DNA of 64,000 nt from Cohnella sp. SGD-V74 (GCF_003001675.1 NZ_PVYW01000002.1:434001-498000), one strand, 5' to 3'. Shown: positions 1-10,245, counted from the stretch's first letter. Translations and numbers: made by a program. Notes: generated by a model from the sequence alone, not told the origin.

Positions 1-2374
1 TGTTGGAGCTGTTGCTCGTATCGAAGCCAGGGTTCGCCAACTTGTTGACCGGAATCGGCGGCAGCGTGGTGACGCTGATCGTATTGCTCGCCGCGGATGC
101 GTTATTCCTTGCATCGCGCGCTTTGACGTAGTAACTGTAAGTCGTTTCAGCCGTTAGACCGGTATCCGTGAACGTCGTTGAGGTGCCGCTGACGGTTCCG
201 GACAACGTTCCGTCCCGGTAGATATCGTATGCGGTCACTCCCACGTTGTCCGTGGAAGCGGTCCACGACAAGGTCACCGAGACGTCCAGCTTGGAGGGTG
301 AAGACAAACTGCCCGGCGCCGTCGGAGGCGTCGTATCCGGCGGGTTCGTCGTGACAGTCAGGGCTGAGCTCGCCGCAGAGACATTGCCCGCATTGTCCTT
401 CGCTTTGACGGTAAAGGTGTAAGACGTATTAGCGGTCAAATTCGTCGCTGTGTAAGCGGTAGCGCCGCCCGTCGAGCCGACCAGCGTAGAGCCGCGGTAC
501 ACGTCGTAGTCCGTTACGCGGACGTTGTCGGTGGAAGGAGACCAGGTCAAGGTTACTGTCGTATCCGTCTTGGATGGAGACGCCAGGTTCGTCGGAGCGG
601 CAGGAGGAGTCGTGTCCGGCGCGTCGCATCCTTCGCATTCGATTTTGACCGCGATATCCCTCGTAAACGAAGGAACGCTCACCGTCAAGCTGCCGCCGGT
701 CGCCTGCACGCTTGAAGTCGTACCGTATGCTCCCGTATAGGTATTGTAGAACGTCACATCGTAGTATCCGTTCGGCATTGGAATGGTCAACGACATTCCG
801 CTAACCGTCGGCGGGGATGACACCGTGTGATTTCCTTGCGGATCATTAATCCACAAGTAGGCGCGTGAATTGCTCTTGAAACCGCCTGCCTTCGTGCCGT
901 TGGATTGCAGCCCGTAGTCCACGTGCGGCATATCGATCAGATGGTCTTCGACCGGCTGAACGAAGTCGGCCAAGCGAGTATGGATCGCTTTGAAACTTGC
1001 CGGAAGCGCGAATCCGGTTTCAAAAATCCACCACAAGCTGCCGCCGGCGGCTCCTGCGCGGAAAATCGGAGCCCAAAGAGCATTGTGCATGTATTCGTCA
1101 ATGGTCGGATCAGTCGTCTGATCTTCGTGAGTACGGCCTACTTCCCCAATGAAGGCAGGCTTGCCTGGTACCATGGACAGCAAGTTCTCAATGTTCTCCT
1201 CCCAAGCGTCTATGACATTGGCGCTGCTGTCGTAACGGTGGACATTCGTCGCATCGAGCGTCGTCAAGGTTTGCCAAGATTGCTGCCCGGAGCCCGCGTG
1301 GTCTTTCCAGGCGAAGCTTGTCGTAGTCGGATGATGGTAAAAATCCAGCGACTTCCAGTAATTATCCATTTCGGTATGCCATGCACCGCGAATGGATGCC
1401 GTCGTGTCGACGCGATTGTCCGCTTCATTCCAATACTCGATCATACCGAGCGCCCGGCTATAGCCATAGCGGGCAAACACGTAGCGCAGAAGCTTTTTGT
1501 AGTATGCCTTCGCCGTCGCGTCCGTCCAAAATCCGGCGTTGTTCTCGGAATACGTCGTCGGCCCGCCGTTCGCCTGGTTGTAAGCGTTAACATTCCACTG
1601 ATAATAGAAGTCTCCGAAGCTGAGCAGCGTCAGCATGATGTAAACGTCGTTCGCCTCGGCGGTCTCCAGCATGAGATCCATCCGGGCTTGGTTATCCAAC
1701 TGATACCGTCCGATGCCTTCGTAAGGAATAGTCAAGCCGGCTTCGTTCGCCACGATTGGTCCCCATTCCGGAGCGAGGCTGCTCCACCAGCAAGAATACC
1801 AGACGCGGAGCAAGTTCATTTTCGCAGGCTTCAAGTTCGGGATTTCGTCGATGACGGCATTCGCATTCGGATTGTTCCATGCGAAGTTCGTTCCGATGAG
1901 CGTGATTTGCGACCCATAGCTGTCTGCGAACCGCGTGCCTTGTGTGCTCATAAATCCGCGGTTATTGCCCGGGCCTCCAGCCGTGAACGTATACGTCGAA
2001 GAGGTTCCCGTTCCACTCGCATCGACGACGGCCAGGACGACGCTATGGGCGCCCGCTTGACGGGGTGAATAGCGGACAGCCCAGTTCGGCGACGTATTGG
2101 ATTTGTAGAATGCCGGAACGACTTCCGTAGCACCGGAAGGCGTCGTAAAAGTCGCGTAAACGTTGACTTCGTCCGGATTAAACGGATTCGTATAGGTTGA
2201 GCTTAAATTGAACGTAACTTCCAGCTTGGAGTACATTGCAGGACTTGTCGTGTTAAATGAAATATCTGAAAACGCTGTTGCGGCATTTGCTACTGAAGCA
2301 CCTAGAGGTAATGTGGAAAAACCCAGAATCAAACTCAAAAGCATGATTACTGCTGGTTTTAATTTTCTCATCAT
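1..2374 (-). CDS. Secreted clan-A glycoside hydrolase with DUF5060 and fibronectin type III domains (partial)
   Basis: Reading the minus strand from an ATG ATG pair at 2374, preceded by a GAGGAG ribosome site, gives an open frame to the window edge (about 791 residues, C-terminus missing). Residues 1-32 form a signal peptide ending ASVANAA. About 35-130 resembles DUF5060. The next about 400 residues are a TIM-barrel hydrolase: IEYWNEAD supplies the likely acid/base Glu and AFIGEVG the likely nucleophile Glu, as in GH5-like clan-A enzymes. Two fibronectin III repeats follow (DTTPPAAPTNL and DTTPPTAPGSL starts), then NKLANPGFDTS, which looks like the start of a carbohydrate-binding module. Secreted endo-acting glycanase is the likely role; the substrate is not visible. 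A CcpA-like site lies 56 bp upstream. Confidence 0.85.
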   Translation of the reverse strand, partial: MMRKLKPAVIMLLSLILGFSTLPLGASVANAATAFSDISFNTTSPAMYSKLEVTFNLSSTYTNPFNPDEVNVYATFTTPSGATEVVPAFYKSNTSPNWAVRYSPRQAGAHSVVLAVVDASGTGTSSTYTFTAGGPGNNRGFMSTQGTRFADSYGSQITLIGTNFAWNNPNANAVIDEIPNLKPAKMNLLRVWYSCWWSSLAPEWGPIVANEAGLTIPYEGIGRYQLDNQARMDLMLETAEANDVYIMLTLLSFGDFYYQWNVNAYNQANGGPTTYSENNAGFWTDATAKAYYKKLLRYVFARYGYSRALGMIEYWNEADNRVDTTASIRGAWHTEMDNYWKSLDFYHHPTTTSFAWKDHAGSGQQSWQTLTTLDATNVHRYDSSANVIDAWEENIENLLSMVPGKPAFIGEVGRTHEDQTTDPTIDEYMHNALWAPIFRAGAAGGSLWWIFETGFALPASFKAIHTRLADFVQPVEDHLIDMPHVDYGLQSNGTKAGGFKSNSRAYLWINDPQGNHTVSSPPTVSGMSLTIPMPNGYYDVTFYNTYTGAYGTTSSVQATGGSLTVSVPSFTRDIAVKIECEGCDAPDTTPPAAPTNLASPSKTDTTVTLTWSPSTDNVRVTDYDVYRGSTLVGSTGGATAYTATNLTANTSYTFTVKAKDNAGNVSAASSALTVTTNPPDTTPPTAPGSLSSPSKLDVSVTLSWTASTDNVGVTAYDIYRDGTLSGTVSGTSTTFTDTGLTAETTYSYYVKARDARNNASAASNTISVTTLPPIPVNKLANPGFDTSNSSN

Positions 2375-2429
2375 CACTGCTCCTCTTCCAGATAATTAAA
2401 AGCAATTAAAAATCATGTCTATACCTTGA

Positions 2430-2443
2430 TGAAAGCGCTCCCC
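2430..2443 (-). promoter_or_regulatory. cre-like site upstream of the DUF5060 hydrolase
   Basis: TGAAAGCGCTCCCC matches the Bacillus cre consensus TGNAANCGNNNNCA except at the last base. It lies 56-69 bp upstream of the hydrolase start, where CcpA would impose glucose repression. The match is seen; binding is inferred. Confidence 0.5.
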
Positions 2444-2708
2444 ACCTTTCGCCGGTTATCGTAATGCATTTTCACTATGCTGGGATTTCTTAATATACAC
2501 AACCTTAGTAGTTACACACATAGACCCTATGGATTAAACATCGGGTGCTGTACTGCTCATGCGCCGCATCCAAAAGCTGATCTGGATGCATATCTTTCTT
2601 CTCGAAGTCCGGTTAAGCATTATTGCGTCGGTAGAGTTCGTTGGAAAATCTCCTGTAGTCGTGACAAAAGACTAAAGTTGTGACTTGCGGGGTGTGGCTA
2701 AACGTAAA

Positions 2709-2740
2709 AAACCACATAAGTTGTTATGCTCATGTGGTTT
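2709..2740. other. Small inverted repeat next to the transposase relic
   Basis: AAACCACAT (2709-2717) is exactly complementary to ATGTGGTTT (2732-2740); the arms extend to 12 bp with one mismatch around a short loop. No U-run follows on either strand, so it is not an obvious terminator. It may belong to the insertion-sequence remnant just downstream. The rest of 2444-2800 shows nothing recognisable. Confidence 0.4.
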
Positions 2741-2818
2741 GGCGCTTTGTTGGGGCGGACTCTCTCTATGTACCCTGTCCATCAATCATAGATTTCACGA
2801 ACACGATGCTGCCTGCCC

Positions 2819-3545
2819 TTGTTCATCAACTTGCAGGACGGCGTGAAAGCCATCTTCAAGTGGGCAGGCGACGACGAGGAGCGCCAGAGCTCCCATGTTG
2901 TACAAATGATCGAGCAAGCTTTTGTCGCCGCACTCACCTTCGGCAGAGCGCTGCTCCTGCTGGATCGATATTTCCTGTCCATTCCCGCGCTGCAGCGGTT
3001 GGCCGAAGGCGATGGAGCCGTGCACATCGTCACGAAAGCCAAAATGAATGCCGTTGCCTACGAAAAAACTGTCTCCTTCCTGTGCGTGGATTTCTTATGG
3101 GGGCAAGGGTGGTACCAGGAATTGCGGTTTGTCCTCGTTCGGCATGCAGGTCGCCTTGCTATTCTCGTCAGCACCGATCTGTCGCTTACGGCGACGGAGA
3201 TCATCGAACTGTATGGCTATCGCTTCTGGAGCGCGTCGATGCCCAAGTTGAATCGTTATCGTCGCAAAGGCGAGGCGGATTCGCTGGAGCAGGTCACAAC
3301 GCGTCAGATCGGCATCGGATTCGACTGACGCTTCAGGCCATCGAAGGCTTCGTGATGTGCAGCGTCATCGCCACGGGCATCGTGCAGTTGCTTGCTTTAC
3401 GCTTTTCCGGCCAAACGCCTGCGCTGTTCTTCCGTTATTTGCGTACACCGTCCAAATCTATCGTGTCGGAGGCGACGGTAACAGTTTACTTGCGCAAGTC
3501 GATTTTTCGCCTGTTTGCCCAAAATCCGCATGGAGTATGTTTCAT
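2819..3545 (+). pseudogene. Decayed DDE transposase (IS4-like) fragment
   Basis: Two reading frames together give pieces of one transposase. Frame one (2819-3240) has AIFKWAGDDEERQSSHVVQ, then TKAKMNAVAYEK, then FLWGQGWYQELRFVLVRHAG and LVSTDLSLTATEIIELYGYR, in the order seen in IS4-type DDE transposases. The sequence between AVAYEK and SFLCVDFLWG is much shorter than in intact members, so an internal deletion is likely. The C-terminal part (LQAIEGFVMCSVIATGIVQ, then FFRYLRTPSKSIVSEATV) continues in another frame from about 3306 to 3545, so at least one frameshift separates them. No intact terminal inverted repeats were recognised. It is a dead insertion sequence between two wall/secreted protein genes. 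The 3546-3703 stretch holds no other gene. Confidence 0.7.
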
Positions 3546-3703
3546 AGGATGCTTGTGTACTATCTACGCCCCCCCGCTCCTCATTTTGGAGTATTTTTTT
3601 TTGCTCGAATGATCATTAACATGGAATCTGGGAGCAGATCAGTTGTCGAAAGATGTAATGTAGGGAATACACAGTTTGGTAAAATGGTGAAATGGGGGAT
3701 TAT

Positions 3704-6700
3704 ATGCGACGAATCAAATATTGGACAAGCGGGTATAACCCGGGTTCCATAGGGGGGGCGTTCGCTTCCAGTCGAAAGATCAGCCTCGTGATGGCATTTT
3801 TGCTTATTTTCAGCGGATTCTGGTCGGGATGGAGAGTGGAAACCGCAAGGGCGGATGGTGCCGATAGCATTCTATATGTGAAAATGGAAGGCGACGACGC
3901 AAACGGCGGAACGGGTTGGGATGATGCTTTTGCCACGTTGCAGAAGGCGTTGGACACGGCAGACACAAGCAGCGGTCAAACGTATCAGATCTGGATCGCG
4001 AAAGGAACGTATATACCGACCCATACCTTTCCGGCATCGAGTGTCTGTGTCGAAAGGAGGCCCGATCCCCCCAACCCGCCCGAGAGTTGGCTATGTCTTC
4101 GGTACGAGATGCAAGTAGACCCGCGAACCGCGCATTTCGCGATGAAGAACGATGTGGCCATTTACGGCGGGTTTGCGGGAACCGAGGATCCGGCAACTTT
4201 TTCGCTTGCCGATCGTGATTTTGCTAACAATGAAACGATATTAAGCGGGGATTTGGGTAATCACCTCGCGGCGTATCATGTGTTCTACCATCCGAATCTG
4301 GCCCTGGATGCCACTGCGGTTTTGGACGGGGTGACCATCAGCGGCGGAAGAGGAGTCGAACATCAAGGTTATGGCGGCGGGATGTACAACGACAGGAGCA
4401 GTCCGGCACTCACCCATGTAACGTTCAGCGGGAATTATGCACAATATGCTGGCGGCGCGATGGCTAACCAATCCAGCAACCCGACGCTCACCCATGTAAC
4501 GATCAGTGGGAATGAGGCAAGGCGTGGCGGCGGGATGTACAACGCCGGTGGGAGCAGTCCGATACTCACTCATGTAACGATCAGCGACAATAAAGCGTTT
4601 ATAAATGAAGGCGGCGGGATGTCCAACAATAGTGGCAGCAGCCCTGTACTCACCCATGTAACGATCAGCGGAAATGAGGCAAATATTGGTGGCGGGATGT
4701 ACAACAGTGACAGCAGTCCGACACTCACCAACGTGATCATCAGCGGCAATAAGGCAAGGGATATCTCTCCCGGCGGCAGAGTTGGCGGCGGGATCTACAC
4801 CCGTAACGGCAGTTTGACACTCACCCATGTGACGATCAGCGGCAATTGGGCGGCTTTTGAAGCCGGAGGGATGTACAATGATGAAAGCGCAACGACGATA
4901 AGAAACAGCATCATCTGGGGGAATTCGACAACAGATGAATATAATCCAAGTATCGTTATTTCACCCTGGTGGTCCACCTTCCCGGTGATCTCCCATAGTC
5001 TGATCGAATATTCGAACGGAAGCGGAGACAATTGGAATGCTTCGGTTGGATCCGATGACGGAAACAACATCGACGCAGATCCAAAGTTCGTCGATTATCA
5101 ACTTGCAACCATCGATTCAACATCAAGCGGCGACTACCGTTTGCGTAAAGATTCGCCGGCGATCAATGCCGGGAATAGCATCGACATACCGAACGGCATA
5201 ATAACGGACCTGGATGGCAACATCCGTGTCGCCGGCGCTTCCGTTGATATGGGTGCGTATGAATATGAACGCGTTCTTCCCGTACCGCGGAATTTGATTG
5301 GCACGGCGGGGGATCGACAAGTTACTTTGAGCTGGGACGTCGTAAACTTTGCCGACAGCTATGAAGTGTACAAGTACGAAGGCGCAACGGGCCCTGTGAC
5401 CACGGATGATTGGGAACTGGTTGCGCGCGACATAAACGTCACTACCTATGAAGTGACCGAACTGACGAATGGAACGGGTTACGCATTCGCGGTGAAGGCA
5501 GTGAGTACGCTCGGCGACAGCGATTTCACCGACGCCGCGGCGATTGCGACATCAAGTACCGTACCTGATGCGCCATCAGGCGTGAGCGCGACCGCAGGAA
5601 ACGGACAGGCCGTGGTTAGTTTCACTGTGCCGACAAACAACGGCGGCAGCGCGATTACCGGCTATACGGTGACGGCGTTAGTTAATGGCAGCGCCACGGG
5701 AATGACAGAAACAGGCACGGCAAGTCCGATCACCGTTAGTGGCTTAACGAACGGCACGGCGTACACGTTCTCGGTACGTGCAACGAGTGCCTTGGGCGAC
5801 TCGTCGGAATCTGATCCGTCCGGTGAGGTGACGCCGCGCACCGTACCTGGTGCTCCGACGAGAGTGAGCGCGACCGCAGGAAACGGCCAGGCCGTGGTAA
5901 GCTTCACCGCCCCGACGAACAACGGCGGCAGCGCGATCACCGGCTATACGGTGACGGCGTTGGTTGATGGCAGCGCCACGGGAATGACAGCAACAGGCAC
6001 GGCAAGCCCGATTACCGTTACGGGCTTAACGAACGGCACGTCGTATACGTTCACGGTCCGCGCCACGAATGCCGCAGGCGATTCGGCGGAGTCCTCTCCG
6101 ACCGAACCAAGGACACCGCTGTCTCCTGCTTCAGCCCCTGATCCTGCTCCCGCACCAGTGCCTGATGCGCCGACAGAATCCGGTAACAACAGCTTGGTCG
6201 TCCTTGTGATTTCAACAAACGGCAGCATTACTATTCCGGTCGGCGGAAGTGGGGAAGTCAGCTTGGGTGAGGAGATTTCGATTGTGATTCCTCATGGAGC
6301 CTCGGAGCGGGAGCAGCATATTACGATAGAGAAAGTGCTGAATACCGAGGATCTGATCTCGGAAGGTGAAGCACTGGCCAGCGATATCTATGAGCTTATG
6401 AAGAACTTCTCGGAAAAGTTCGACAAGCCGGCCACGTTGACATTTGTCTTCGACCCGTCAGTCGCGGGGAGCAATCAGACTTTTGCCATATTCTATTACG
6501 ATGAGACGGAGAAGAAATGGATCAAGGTCGGCGGAGAGGTAAGCGGCAATACCATCCGTGCAGAGGTCGATCAATTGACGAAGTTTGCGGTATTCGCAAT
6601 CGATGAAGAAGCATCAGCCACCGATCGGAATGTGATTGTCTTCAGCGACATTTTCGAACACTGGGCGGAAGAGAGCATCAAACAAGCCGTGCTCGATGGA

Positions 6701-7177
6701 ATCATAACCGGTTACCCGGATGGTACGTTCAGGCCGGACGAGCCCGTATCCCGCGCCGAATTTACAGTCATGCTGGCGCATGCGCTGGATTTGGACGGGT
6801 CAGGGGCAGTTCTTCCCTTTACGGATCGGGCCGAAATTGGCGCATGGGCTGAGGAAGCGGTTGCGCGCGCAGTGCTGGCGGGAATCGTGAACGGGTATGG
6901 GGCCGGTCGCTTCCAACCGAATGCGCCGATTACACGGTCAGAGATGGCGACCATGATCGCAAGGGCATTGCAGTTGCCCACAGAAGCGATCACGAAGACC
7001 GACTTCACCGATGATGACCGTATTCCTGGCTGGGCGAAAAGCGCGGTGGAATCGCTCAGAAAACTGGACATCGTCAACGGACGCGGCGACGGCAAGTACG
7101 TTCCGGACGATAAGTTGACGAGGGCAGAGTCGGTAGTGGCGTTGCTCAGAATGTTGAGAAGCCAAGGTCAAGATTAA
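3704..7177 (+). CDS. S-layer-homology wall protein with right-handed beta-helix and fibronectin III domains
   Basis: A secreted protein of 1157 residues. The start at 3704 is chosen over the ATG at 3692 because GGGGG at 3694-3698 gives it a ribosome site. A hydrophobic signal segment (KISLVMAFLLIFSGFW) ends near TARADGADS. Residues about 60-430 contain Pmp-like beta-helix repeats of the type GGGMYN...LTHVTISGN, repeated about seven times. A choice-of-anchor-Q-like end follows (DSPAINAGNS...DMGAYEYE). Three fibronectin III domains occupy about 525-805, then a Pro-rich linker, an unassigned beta-rich domain (about 830-965), and three SLH repeats (about 980-1157; each has a GYPDGTFRP-like core). 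SLH domains attach proteins to pyruvylated wall polymer. Glycan or surface adhesion is likely; no catalytic residues are evident. A hairpin terminator follows immediately. Confidence 0.85.
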   Translation: MRRIKYWTSGYNPGSIGGAFASSRKISLVMAFLLIFSGFWSGWRVETARADGADSILYVKMEGDDANGGTGWDDAFATLQKALDTADTSSGQTYQIWIAKGTYIPTHTFPASSVCVERRPDPPNPPESWLCLRYEMQVDPRTAHFAMKNDVAIYGGFAGTEDPATFSLADRDFANNETILSGDLGNHLAAYHVFYHPNLALDATAVLDGVTISGGRGVEHQGYGGGMYNDRSSPALTHVTFSGNYAQYAGGAMANQSSNPTLTHVTISGNEARRGGGMYNAGGSSPILTHVTISDNKAFINEGGGMSNNSGSSPVLTHVTISGNEANIGGGMYNSDSSPTLTNVIISGNKARDISPGGRVGGGIYTRNGSLTLTHVTISGNWAAFEAGGMYNDESATTIRNSIIWGNSTTDEYNPSIVISPWWSTFPVISHSLIEYSNGSGDNWNASVGSDDGNNIDADPKFVDYQLATIDSTSSGDYRLRKDSPAINAGNSIDIPNGIITDLDGNIRVAGASVDMGAYEYERVLPVPRNLIGTAGDRQVTLSWDVVNFADSYEVYKYEGATGPVTTDDWELVARDINVTTYEVTELTNGTGYAFAVKAVSTLGDSDFTDAAAIATSSTVPDAPSGVSATAGNGQAVVSFTVPTNNGGSAITGYTVTALVNGSATGMTETGTASPITVSGLTNGTAYTFSVRATSALGDSSESDPSGEVTPRTVPGAPTRVSATAGNGQAVVSFTAPTNNGGSAITGYTVTALVDGSATGMTATGTASPITVTGLTNGTSYTFTVRATNAAGDSAESSPTEPRTPLSPASAPDPAPAPVPDAPTESGNNSLVVLVISTNGSITIPVGGSGEVSLGEEISIVIPHGASEREQHITIEKVLNTEDLISEGEALASDIYELMKNFSEKFDKPATLTFVFDPSVAGSNQTFAIFYYDETEKKWIKVGGEVSGNTIRAEVDQLTKFAVFAIDEEASATDRNVIVFSDIFEHWAEESIKQAVLDGIITGYPDGTFRPDEPVSRAEFTVMLAHALDLDGSGAVLPFTDRAEIGAWAEEAVARAVLAGIVNGYGAGRFQPNAPITRSEMATMIARALQLPTEAITKTDFTDDDRIPGWAKSAVESLRKLDIVNGRGDGKYVPDDKLTRAESVVALLRMLRSQGQD

Positions 7178-7181
7178 AAAG

Positions 7182-7224
7182 GTCGCCCTTGTGTGCGAAA
7201 TCTGCCGCATACAGGGGCGATTTT
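7182..7224 (+). terminator. Intrinsic terminator after the SLH protein gene
   Basis: GTCGCCCTTGTGTGCG pairs with CGCATACAGGGGCGAT (16 bp with two G-U pairs) around an 8-nt loop and is followed by TTTT. It begins 5 bases after the stop codon. Confidence 0.75.
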
Positions 7225-7271
7225 CCCCATTCCCTCGCAACATTACAAAAGGATGAATTCGCACATAAAGG

Positions 7272-7303
7272 ACCATCAGAGCGGTTTTTCTCTGATGGTT
7301 TTT
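7272..7303 (+). terminator. Second intrinsic terminator
   Basis: ACCATCAGAG (7272-7281) and CTCTGATGGT (7290-7299) form a perfect 10-bp stem with an 8-nt loop followed by TTTT. It backs up the preceding terminator and insulates the downstream regulator gene. Confidence 0.75.
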
Positions 7304-7331
7304 CTTGGTGGCGAAACATACCTGACCCTGC

Positions 7332-7359
7332 TGGAGATACTTGCGAATCGTTGTATAAT
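7332..7359 (+). promoter_or_regulatory. Candidate sigma-A promoter of the MalT-like regulator
   Basis: A perfect -10 box TATAAT at 7354-7359 has TGGAGA (4 of 6 to TTGACA) 16 bp upstream. It sits between two terminators and the regulator start at 7449, leaving a leader of about 80 nt. Confidence 0.45.
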
Positions 7360-7448
7360 ATAAGGCGAACGGCATGTTTTTACTAAAGTGCCCTTTCGTT
7401 GATACATGGGATCGAAACGATGACGATTCACGGTAGAGGAGGAGCGGT

Positions 7449-10004
7449 ATGCTTGTAGCAGCCAAGTTACAATGTCCTACCATACGTTCCGCGTTGGTTG
7501 ACCGGCCATTGATGATCAGGAAGCTGAACGAAGGTCTGCATGCGAAACTGACGATTCTGGTCGCACCTGCCGGATACGGCAAGACGACAGCTCTGGCGCA
7601 ATGGGCCAAGCAGATCGGTCTGCCCGCCGCATGGATATCTCTGGACAAGAAGGACAATGACTCCTTCCGATTCTGGAATCATGTGACCGAAAGCATCGGT
7701 CGATTGCATCCGAATGTCAAACATGCGATGCATCCGATCCTGTCGGAATACGCGTCATCATCTGCGGATACGGTAATAGCTGCATTGCTGGAAGGGTTAG
7801 GCAGTGTTACTGGAGAGCTGTCCATCCTGTTGGATGATTACCATGTTATTGAGTCTCCAGTCGTGCACGAAATGTTGACGGAGTTTCTCTCCTATTTGCC
7901 TGATCATGTCCATTTGTTTATTGCCGCACGCACTGAATTGCCCATCCCCGTCAAGCGATTACAAACCAGAGGACAAGTGTATAAAATCATCGTCCAGGAT
8001 TTCTGTTTTCAACAGGAAGAAGGGATCGCTTTCTTCCGGGATTGCATGTGCATCCCGATGTCCCGGGAAGATGTGTCGTTGCTATTGGGGCAAACGGAAG
8101 GCTGGATTAGCGGTTTGCAACTGGCGGGGCTCTCGCTCAAAGAGAACGGCGTCAACCCCGATTTTATTCGGGAATTCAACGGGAATCAGCGGGATATCGC
8201 GGACTACTTGCTCGAAGAGGTTTTTCAGCATCTGACCGACAAGACACGCCATTTTTTGTTGCACACTTCGTTCTTGAGCCGCATGAACAGCTCGTTGTGT
8301 GAAGCCGTAATGGGCCACACGCACGCACAGGCACAGCTGGAATGGCTGGAGCGGCATCAATTGTTCATCGTTCCGTTGGATGAAGAACGCGGCTGGTATC
8401 GTTATCATCATCTGTTCGCGGATTTCTTGCGGCTTCGGTTTCGGGAACTGGACAAGCAGCAATGGATGCAAGCTCATGCGAAGGCGGCTGACTGGTTCGA
8501 AGCAAACGGATTTGCCGAGGAAGCTGTCGATTGCTTGATCGAAGGGGGTCACTATGCCGATGCCGTAAAGCTGATCGAAAAGCTGCTTCCAGCATTGATG
8601 AAAACCCAATGGACCGTGCTGTACGGTTGGTTCGTCGTTATTCCGGATGATTATATTTCCGCGAACCCGATGATCGAGAATTTCTATATGGCGATCCTGA
8701 TGATCATCGGACAGTGGGATTTGGCGGAGATGCGGGCGAAGCGGGCAGAGCTCCGGCTCCAACAAGGAGATGTCGCTGAACAGGAATCCGATCACAGGCT
8801 TGCTGCGGGGAACCTCCATCTGCTGCAGGCGATGATGGCCTTGTATCGCAAAGACATCGCACGGTCATCGGACTATTTCGATAAATTTGACCGCCATTTG
8901 CCGGAGGGAAGTTTCTTTCAACAACTCAATGGGAATTCGGTACAAGGGACGCAGCTTGGAGATATGCTCGCCTATATGAATGAGCTGAGGCCGGCCGAGC
9001 ATTATTTGAAACTCTGGGTGAACCGATGGGAGAACAAACGGAATTACCCTTTCGTCGGACATTTCGCCGCATCCTACAGTGAGTTGATGTACGAGTGGAA
9101 TCGGTTGGAGGAAGCCGAGCGATATGCGAGAAGTGTGCTTGACCGTGAGGATGTGCAGCCGTTTGCCCAGATTGTCGTCAAGGCATCGCTCATTGCATCG
9201 CGTGTTCTGCATGCCAAGGGAGATAACCAAGCAGCAATTGAATTGCTGGAACGGGCCAAATCGCGAATCGCCACACCGGACTATCAGTTGTTTGTCAGGA
9301 GAATCGACGGCCGTCTCGCTTGCCAGTTGTTTCAGTACGATTCCGGCCAGCTTGCGGCCCAGTGGCTGCAAACGTGTGGTTTGGCCTATAATGACGTCAT
9401 TCCGCAAACGAAATTCGCTGAATATTACCTGTTGGCCGAAGTGCTCGGCAAGCTTGGGCAATTGTCCGAAGCCATGCATGTGCTGGAACGCTTGTATCAA
9501 ATGGCAATCACTGCCGACTGCTTGCGAGACAAGATTCGTGTACTTGTTTTGAAGGGACTGCTGCTGAACAAGCTGGGGTCTCAGGAGGTTGCGTTGATGG
9601 AATTGGAGCGCGCTTTGTATCTGTGCGAAAGCGAGAAATACTGTCGCAGCTTTATCGATCATGGCAAGCCGATGGCGGAATTGTTGCTGGATTATATACA
9701 ACGAAGGCAGAGTGGATTCATACGACCATCCGACAATACCGTATCGCTGCTATACGTGAAGAAATTGCTGCAGGCGATGAACGCGAGTTTGCCTGATCTG
9801 CCGCCGCTTCCCCCTTTGCTGACCACGCAGGAAACGAGAATTATCGGTTTGATTGAGAAGGGATTATCCAACAAGGAAATTGCCGAACAACTGCAAACAG
9901 CGATCACGACCGTCCATTCCCATATTAGGAACATTTATCGGAAGTTGGAATCCAGCAGCCGGCTACAAGCACTGCAACGCGCAAAAGATTTGAATTTACT
10001 GTAA
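7449..10004 (+). CDS. MalT-like LuxR-family transcriptional regulator (STAND ATPase)
   Basis: An 851-residue protein with the MalT layout. The N-terminal NTPase has a Walker A motif APAGYGKTTALAQ (about residues 36-49) and a Walker B-like SILLDDYHV. A winged-helix/arm region follows, then a long alpha-solenoid of TPR type, and a C-terminal LuxR helix-turn-helix (LTTQETRIIGLIEKGLSNKE...). Such proteins bind ATP and an inducer, oligomerise and activate transcription, often of carbohydrate or surface genes. The length is usual for the family (about 850-900). GAGGAG lies just upstream of the ATG. It is flanked by terminators and stands alone, so its target is unknown; the adjacent SLH protein is one possibility. 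Confidence 0.85.
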   Translation: MLVAAKLQCPTIRSALVDRPLMIRKLNEGLHAKLTILVAPAGYGKTTALAQWAKQIGLPAAWISLDKKDNDSFRFWNHVTESIGRLHPNVKHAMHPILSEYASSSADTVIAALLEGLGSVTGELSILLDDYHVIESPVVHEMLTEFLSYLPDHVHLFIAARTELPIPVKRLQTRGQVYKIIVQDFCFQQEEGIAFFRDCMCIPMSREDVSLLLGQTEGWISGLQLAGLSLKENGVNPDFIREFNGNQRDIADYLLEEVFQHLTDKTRHFLLHTSFLSRMNSSLCEAVMGHTHAQAQLEWLERHQLFIVPLDEERGWYRYHHLFADFLRLRFRELDKQQWMQAHAKAADWFEANGFAEEAVDCLIEGGHYADAVKLIEKLLPALMKTQWTVLYGWFVVIPDDYISANPMIENFYMAILMIIGQWDLAEMRAKRAELRLQQGDVAEQESDHRLAAGNLHLLQAMMALYRKDIARSSDYFDKFDRHLPEGSFFQQLNGNSVQGTQLGDMLAYMNELRPAEHYLKLWVNRWENKRNYPFVGHFAASYSELMYEWNRLEEAERYARSVLDREDVQPFAQIVVKASLIASRVLHAKGDNQAAIELLERAKSRIATPDYQLFVRRIDGRLACQLFQYDSGQLAAQWLQTCGLAYNDVIPQTKFAEYYLLAEVLGKLGQLSEAMHVLERLYQMAITADCLRDKIRVLVLKGLLLNKLGSQEVALMELERALYLCESEKYCRSFIDHGKPMAELLLDYIQRRQSGFIRPSDNTVSLLYVKKLLQAMNASLPDLPPLPPLLTTQETRIIGLIEKGLSNKEIAEQLQTAITTVHSHIRNIYRKLESSSRLQALQRAKDLNLL

Positions 10005-10245
10005 ATGGTCGCTGCTCATAATGACAAAACCAACTAGCAGGCTGCACGACAATGACGGCCAATGCGCCGATGACCCCAGTCACCTTCCACTATCGCGGAG
10101 CTTTGTCCATACAGGAAACTTTTCCAACGCGACATCCCGTCTCTTCTGAGCGGCATCGACACATCTTTGGAAAACCTCGAATACGAGTTGTTACGGGGAA
10201 ATTTTATGAGTGGAAAGATACTTCATGATTCAAAGCAAAATAAAT

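Noticed and set aside
905..2068. Long plus-strand open frame opposite the DUF5060 hydrolase
   Set aside because: Antisense to a clear signal-peptide-bearing hydrolase; no ribosome site and an unlikely Arg-rich composition. Similar long antisense frames at 12162-13532, 15009-16907, 20348-22453 and 58876-60642 were dropped for the same reason.
10051..10230. About 60-codon plus-strand open frame downstream of the MalT-like gene
   Set aside because: No ribosome site, no recognisable similarity, and poor codon pattern.
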